DNA from: Membranipora membranacea
Lineage: Eukaryota > Bryozoa > Gymnolaemata > Cheilostomatida > Membraniporidae
Reading direction: 5' to 3'
Length of the DNA: 64,000 bases
NCBI GenBank assembly: GCA_914767715.1
Contig: OU612065.1
Location: 14,010,001-14,074,000 of the forward strand
How positions within the stretch are numbered: the stretch's first letter is position 1; every line of letters starts with the position of its first letter. The translations under genes were made by a program, and so were the position numbers. The notes beneath the pieces are model-generated. The model did not search any database. It saw only the letters and a program-made list of their open reading frames with translations, and was not told the DNA's origin. Below, piece after piece: positions 58,162 to 64,000 of the stretch.

Positions 58162-60557
58162 ATGGCTCTAGTTCAGTACCCATCGTTGTCAAGAAAGAAG
58201 TTACACAAGAGGTTAGTAAACTGTTCATGGACATAGCCTCTTATGACTCTTCACACGCAGCTCCTCTTCATTACTGGCCAACATGGCTAACAATATTATC
58301 AGATGCTACATACTAATTTACCAGCTTCCACAAAGCATTCTAGTCTTAAAAACATTTTGTACATACTATATTGTTTACTATATTCATTTACTTACTCAGT
58401 AATGCTCTAAAGTATTTTTATCTCAGAAATATGTTATGCTTTTGAAGCATGCCAAGTTTTCATTATAAATAGTATTATTTTGGTAAATAAATCAATTAAC
58501 TTTGATTCTCTAGGTTGTAATGGTGTTCTGGTAGTCTGGGCGTATTGTAATTCAGTCCAAAATACGACAAGTGACATTTTACATATAATTAGAAATTTGC
58601 AGTACTTAACCACCATTGATTACAGCAGTGCACTGTAGGGAAATGAAATAAGACAGATCATTTCATATTGTAAGTTTTTTGCAGGTATTTGATGCACAGA
58701 ATTACATGCGGTATCATGAGGTTAAGTTACACAATGAATTTCCTGAGTTTGACACCAAAAATGTCAGGAAAGAAAACAGGGCTTTGGGGTATGCACATGA
58801 CTCACTATCCTCATTTACAAGCCAATCACAGCAAATGATATAAATAACTTTCAATTTGATTGGCTCCATTGCTTGGTAGCTGCAGACAAGAATAGCTGAT
58901 TTACATATTGCCATGGCAGGCTGTAGGTCATTCCCTTTAAACTGACGCATGATATGTAAATTTACTTGACTGATCTGCACCCATGTGGAATGTTTCCTTG
59001 GTTTTTTATGATGGGTTTTGCGTGTTTTGGTTGTGTCAGGAAATTGTATCATTGACCACTATGCAAAAAAATACCTACTGAAAACTAATGTTTTTGTTGT
59101 TTTGTGTTCCAAGTCTGCGTGTTTGTGAACAGATGATGATTTTGCACAGGGTTCAAAGTCAATCCAAGTCATACCTGACCATCAAATATAGATATAAAAG
59201 GCATATTCATGTCAGCGGAGAGGTATTATCTGACTTTTTTTTACTCAGCCTCTACCGCTTTACAAGTCATCCTATCATCTATGACCCATAAGGCGTGTTT
59301 CCAGGCTCTTCCAGCCGACTCCTAATAAATCTTAATTTTCTCACATTATTGCCTGTTGTTAGTTTCTGGGTGACCGACAATCAGGCAAGGTCTGCATCAA
59401 ACTCAGTTTTCAACAATGAGGGTTCACCTACAACAGTCTAGTTGTCTCAAAGCAAAAAACTTAATCCTAATTTTCGTTTTTTGTTGGAAATTTAGCTGGA
59501 TTTTGCATATATTTTCCTGGTAACAGCCGCAACATATCGGCAAACATGGTGTTAAGTCAATTAATCTTACTTCTTAGTACAACCTCGACTGGGTTCTTGC
59601 TGCTTGGAGCAGTAGGGAATAGTCCTATTAACCTGATCGCTGATGGCAGTAGCCTCTCTGAAAACTATAGAATTGGAAGTCTGGTATACTTCAAAGAATA
59701 ATATTCATTTCCTGTCTGTTGCCGACTGATTGTTGTTGTATAGAAATGAGGTCAGCTATAGTGCACCATTTAAAAATACCACCTTTTGCCTTTTGTCACT
59801 GCTATACATGTTAATAAATACATTATGAGACTTTGACAGAAGTAATCCATCACTCTGAGTATTATGGACAAGTCTGAGAGATTAAGTACTGTAATTTTTC
59901 GCGAATCAAGCTGTTTCTGGAACCTAATAGGTACAAAGTATGTATAACCCTGTTGTTTGATCAAACAATCTTAGTAGTAATATTAAACATCAGTAGTGAT
60001 GGAGGAGGAGGAAAAGTTCGCTATTTCGAATATGTTTGAAACAGCTCAAATTAAAGCTAGCTAACATTTATTAACCCTCAACATTATTGATTCACCTCAT
60101 CTAGCCAGAATTAAGTGCTACCTAACATTAGGTCACACCCTAACTAAATTAGGCTGCCTGTAATTTTATATGATAACAATTATGGATCCAGTAATCTTTT
60201 TGAGTACAGCTTTTATTATATGGGACAGATTATTAATTATGACGTATTATTATCATAATAAGACTACTGGTATGACTAAGCAAGCAAACTCTTCAAGGAG
60301 GGTCTTGGCACCCTTTTTGTGCTATATAGTCATTGAGTGTCAGGTTGGTTGTTGTGAGAGGAGGGTTTCGAGAGATGAACTATAGAAGTATCAAGTTTGG
60401 GTGTGGTGCTCTCCATAATAGCATACTAATTAGCTCTCGGTCATGTGATATATGCAGTCTGGCAAAGTGAGCCAAGTAAGGCTCTTTTCCATTTATCATT
60501 ATTAAGCAACAACTTTTGTCAGATTTCATCAAACTTGTTATAAGAACAGTCGCTAAG
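58162..60557. other. HROB 3' UTR and intergenic region, no gene seen
   Basis: A candidate poly(A) signal for HROB is at 58,486. The remainder is AT-rich with no recognised coding or repeat motif; the promoter of the Reeler gene should lie at its right end. Confidence 0.5.
58486..58491 (+). terminator. Candidate poly(A) signal for HROB
   Basis: AATAAA 325 bases after the HROB stop codon. No transcript evidence. Confidence 0.45.
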
Positions 60558-62743
60558 ATGGAAACCATCGGTAAATTTTCTGTTGTTGTTTTAACATTTG
60601 GGTTACTTGTTGCCACAAATGCTTGGCCTAGTGGCGCTCCAGACACGGCATGTAACAGTTTTAGGCCGTGGCACACCGACGCTGACGACAAGCCGTACAG
60701 AGCAGAGAATGAGGATCATGTCGGTAGAGATGACGTGAACTGTCCTTACTCTCTCACTGCAAGTTCAGACTTTACACCCGGACAATCTATCACATGTAAG
60801 TCGCTGTTCCTCATAATTTTATTATTTTTTCCTTATCAGAGGCGGTTCCACAATTCTATCGTGATTCACATCGTATGACTATGAATTTCACAGGGAATGC
60901 ATAAATGTTTTCTCTAATTCATGAGCATTTTATTATTTTATCATTAGTGACACTTGCGCCTAAGCAATCTAACAACACATTTAAAGGCTATATACTGTCA
61001 GTGGTAGAATACATAGCGAGTAATAACTCGGTGAACCCTGTTGGCTCCTTCTCTGCTGATCAGAATGGTGTTTGTAATGGTGCCGCTGTGACACACAGTG
61101 ATGGAAACATAAAATCGTCAGTGAGTATAGAGTGGACATCTCCAGCTGATGCTGCAGGCAGAACTTTCAATGCTTTGTAAGTCTAGCTTCTAATTCATGA
61201 CTCTTTTATTATGGAGTTTCTTCATTTGTTGATGGATAATTTTCCTTTTGATGTGTGCATCTCAGAGCACTCCTCACTAAGTGCCGTGGGGTATCAGCAA
61301 CATTCAATTTGCTTCTGCCTAATGAAATCATTCACCTCCTTTAATTTTCAGACTGACAGTGGTAGAATCACACAATAGATTTTGGATCGACTGTGGAGAT
61401 ATTGATATCCATGCATTTGATGCTGTACGGGATGACACTGAGGTCTCCACTCAAAAAACTATATCACTAAAGACAGCAACAGAGGCTGACCAAGATGATG
61501 ATGACCATACCCCAAGTATTTTCAACACTCACAAAAATAATACAGGTATGAAAATTTAGTCTGTGGTGCTCAGAATCTGAGCTCCATCAGCTTTTACTAT
61601 GATTCCTAGTTTTTGTATATTCGATATTCTCAATCACTGTGGACGGCTTACTGATAATATTAGGAATCAATCATCATTTGACAGTGTTGTCTCACCGAAG
61701 TTTTTGTTTCTATTATTCTTGAGCAAAATCAAAAACAGGAGACATGTCATTATTGATTTCATTCATTAGGAACCTGGTGGATGCATAATTATACCTACCG
61801 AGACAAGTTAATGAATGACATTCGTCTTATGACTTTTGTGGACACCAGGCTGTTCACGGCACAACCAGTGTGGAGCACTTCTTTCCCTATTTTGACAGAA
61901 CAACAATATTTTACAGATAAGGCATCGGCAGCCAGTAGCCACGACATAGAACAATCTAAGGATGATGACAAAGATGGTGAGGATAGTGCTGACAGTCTCA
62001 GTAGCGAGGTCATCAGCGCGTCAGATCCTAACAGTGTAGATAATGATAAGAGTGGGAATAGTATTGAAAACTCTGTTGGTAAGTTATGCTAATCAAAGAA
62101 AATAGATTAAAGTCTCTGTTTTAATATTTCAATATTGAATGGTAAACATTATTCCTCTCTTTACAAGAGAGTTTCTTCATTATTAGGAGTGCCCTCTGAG
62201 TGCTCTGAATCTGCAGTGTCATAGACCCACCTTCAGTTCAGGATGAAGCCTAGGGCAGTGTTTTTTTTGTTATCATGAAAATGTAAATAGCTAATTCTAT
62301 GCACTGGGAATGAACACCCTTCTCATCTAGGAATAATTAATAATAATCATGGGTGCACCTGGTCAGCCCAGTAGGCTGACTGCATGGTTTGATGAAAATT
62401 CTGACGGTAAATAATATTATGTTGTAGTTTGAGAGGCCTTTTTTACTGTTAACCTAATGAACAAGTAGATAGTGAATAGACACCCTGATTTCGCTTTGTT
62501 TTATTTTCTGCAGATATATCCGACAACAGATCAGGATCTAGTCTTAACAGTGAGGAGAAGGAGGGCAAGAGGCAGAAATACTTGGAGGAAGGAATTCAAA
62601 ACTTTAACGGAGATATCCAGAAAATTTTCACTGCCATTGGGAAACCTGAATTATTTAAAACTTTCTCAAATGATGCTATGCCAATCTCTTCTGCATATTC
62701 TATTTGTGCTTCAATCACTTTTTTGGTATTCCTTTTTCTATAA
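60558..62743 (+). CDS. Secreted or GPI-anchored Reeler-domain protein
   Basis: Exons: 60558-60795, 60948-61176, 61352-61545, 61770-62078, 62514-62743, totalling 1,200 bases (399 residues) with consistent phases. An ATG 42 bases upstream is in frame, but the chosen start places METIGKFSVVVLTFGLLVAT as a classical signal peptide, cleaved near TNA/WPSG. The Reeler fold follows (about 23-170): SGAPDTAC, a short Cys/Pro/His stretch, PYSLTASSDFTPGQSITLTL, NTFKGYILSVVEY, GSFSADQNG, a Cys, SVSIEWTSP and LTVVESHNRFWIDC. This domain occurs in reelin, in ferric-chelate reductase-like proteins and in insect defence proteins. Residues about 221-275 match no family I know. An Asp/Ser/Glu-rich stretch follows, and the last 19 residues (ISSAYSICASITFLVFLFL) are hydrophobic after a small-residue cluster, which suggests a GPI signal; a single membrane anchor is the alternative. 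Immune or adhesion roles are inference. Confidence 0.82.
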
Positions 62744-64000
62744 TCTTTGATGCAACGCAGTTTTTAGATGAGGTGTTGGTTTCTCTTTAACACAGGTTGA
62801 TAAACCCTTCAACCTTGAATATATCATATGAACATAAGATTCAATGGAATTTTCAGTGATTTGTCGCATGCACCGCAAAATTATTATTTGCTCTTCATTT
62901 TCTTGAATTTCTTGTATATATGGTTTATATTATGGTTTTTATTTTATAAATATAAGTGTTATGCCAAATAAACATTTATGATTTATTGCTCTCAACCCTC
63001 AACTATTTTTTCAGCGTCTTCCAATTCTTTCAATGGTGTACAGACGCTATCATTACTAAGATAAGAGACAGACAACATAACATTTGATCGATTATCAAAA
63101 TTATATTGAAACTCATATCTACATATCGATCCTATTAAACTGAAATCCCGTATCAAAAAACAACTTACTGTCCATCTGATATCCTATTTGCAGGCCCATG
63201 TTTCGAAACAGAGATATAGAGCAGCATACTGTAGTAATGGCTAATAAAACACGAGTGCACTAATAAGACATATTGGGTTGGAGATGCTACCAGCCTAAAA
63301 TAGTTCAAAAGTGATAGGTAAACGGGCTATTTCACTAAGTCTGAAGCTATCATATCAAATTTTGAAAAACAAATTTTCTTGTTTTATTGCTGAACAATAA
63401 ATACCTTTTTAAGGTCGATCAGCATAACTTCATTCGATGTTTCTCAAAATCAACCATCAAGGAAAAAAGGGAAACATTATATCAAGATGAAACAAAAGGG
63501 AAATCATAAAAATGACGTTTGAATAATTTATGCTTGGTGTTTTATCCCATCCTCAAATATATGCCATTCAGTGAGCAATCCAAGGATTATCCGCTTTACT
63601 AATCAAGCCTGTCCTGTATAAAATTAGCTTTTTATCTTTACAGACCATTTCCTGACATTTGTACCCAGTCCTCTTTTTGTATAGTAATGAAATAAGATAT
63701 TTCTAACTACATCTGGTCTCCATTGGATGAGAGATGCAGTTGATGTAGTCATTTTGATAGCAGTCAGTCAGCTGCCGCGTCAGCATCCCCTGTCGTTTTG
63801 ACTTCACAGCCATTTCAGTTCATATTCAATTCATGCATCACCATGGCTTGGACTATAATTGTCATCATGGATTTCGCTTCATGGTAAAAAAAATTTGCAA
63901 CAAATATTATCTGTACAAAATGCTCTTACTTGATTTCTCAATTCATAAAGTACGAATAATTCAGCTTTTCCAATTAATAAAACTACTCAGTAAAATGCAA
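62744..64000. other. 3' UTR of the Reeler gene and intergenic sequence
   Basis: AT-rich sequence. Beyond the candidate poly(A) signal no exon, RNA gene or repeat was recognised. Confidence 0.5.
62967..62972 (+). terminator. Candidate poly(A) signal for the Reeler gene
   Basis: AATAAA 224 bases after the stop codon, in an AT-rich stretch of typical 3' UTR length. Confidence 0.55.

Overview
The window is eukaryotic and almost certainly from an invertebrate animal. Unique sequence is AT-rich, every recognisable gene is broken by GT-AG introns of about 0.1 to 3 kb, and the proteins are metazoan families: HROB, TMEM243, mitochondrial ribosomal protein mL55, and a secreted Reeler-domain protein. 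Degraded non-LTR retrotransposons, tRNA-derived SINEs and long palindromic elements fit a marine invertebrate such as a sponge or cnidarian, but the phylum cannot be fixed from this sequence. All exon joins below were worked out by hand from splice sites and phase; none has transcript support.

Layout. 1-300: tail of a transposase-like ORF. 1,668-11,940 (+): ten in-phase exons for the C-terminal 446 residues of a Ser/Pro/Gln-rich protein, probably a transcriptional regulator, running in from the left. 13,969-16,261 (-): a TMEM243-family membrane protein, convergent with it and containing a 26-base micro-exon. 17,095-17,630 (-): two-exon mrpl55. 18.2-22.8 kb: remnants of CR1/L2-like retrotransposons and a SINE. 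23.4-39.2 kb: a duplicated, spliced-looking but apparently non-coding unit in at least three partial copies, interrupted by retrotransposons, SINEs and a 616-bp palindromic element whose empty site survives in a sister copy. 40.5-51.47 kb: an 11-kb compound satellite. 53,743-58,161 (+): HROB in eight exons, 517 residues. 60,558-62,743 (+): a 399-residue Reeler protein in five exons with a signal peptide and a GPI-like tail.

The most unusual feature is the compound satellite. Four arrays lie end to end, and each shares a module with the next: a degenerate 10-bp pyrimidine-rich array; 88 perfect copies of nearly the same 10-mer in the opposite orientation, now G-rich; eight copies of a 42-mer that carries one 10-mer plus a 22-bp module; and 124.8 copies of a 61-mer that ends in that same 22-bp module. 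The last array splits into two blocks at one diagnostic base. The six-frame open reading frames of 2,500-3,200 codons over this region follow from the repeats lacking stop trinucleotides and are not annotated as genes.

The genes do not form an operon or pathway. HROB (DNA repair), mL55 (mitochondrial translation), TMEM243 (membrane) and the Reeler protein (secreted or surface) are ordinary neighbours in a repeat-rich region.
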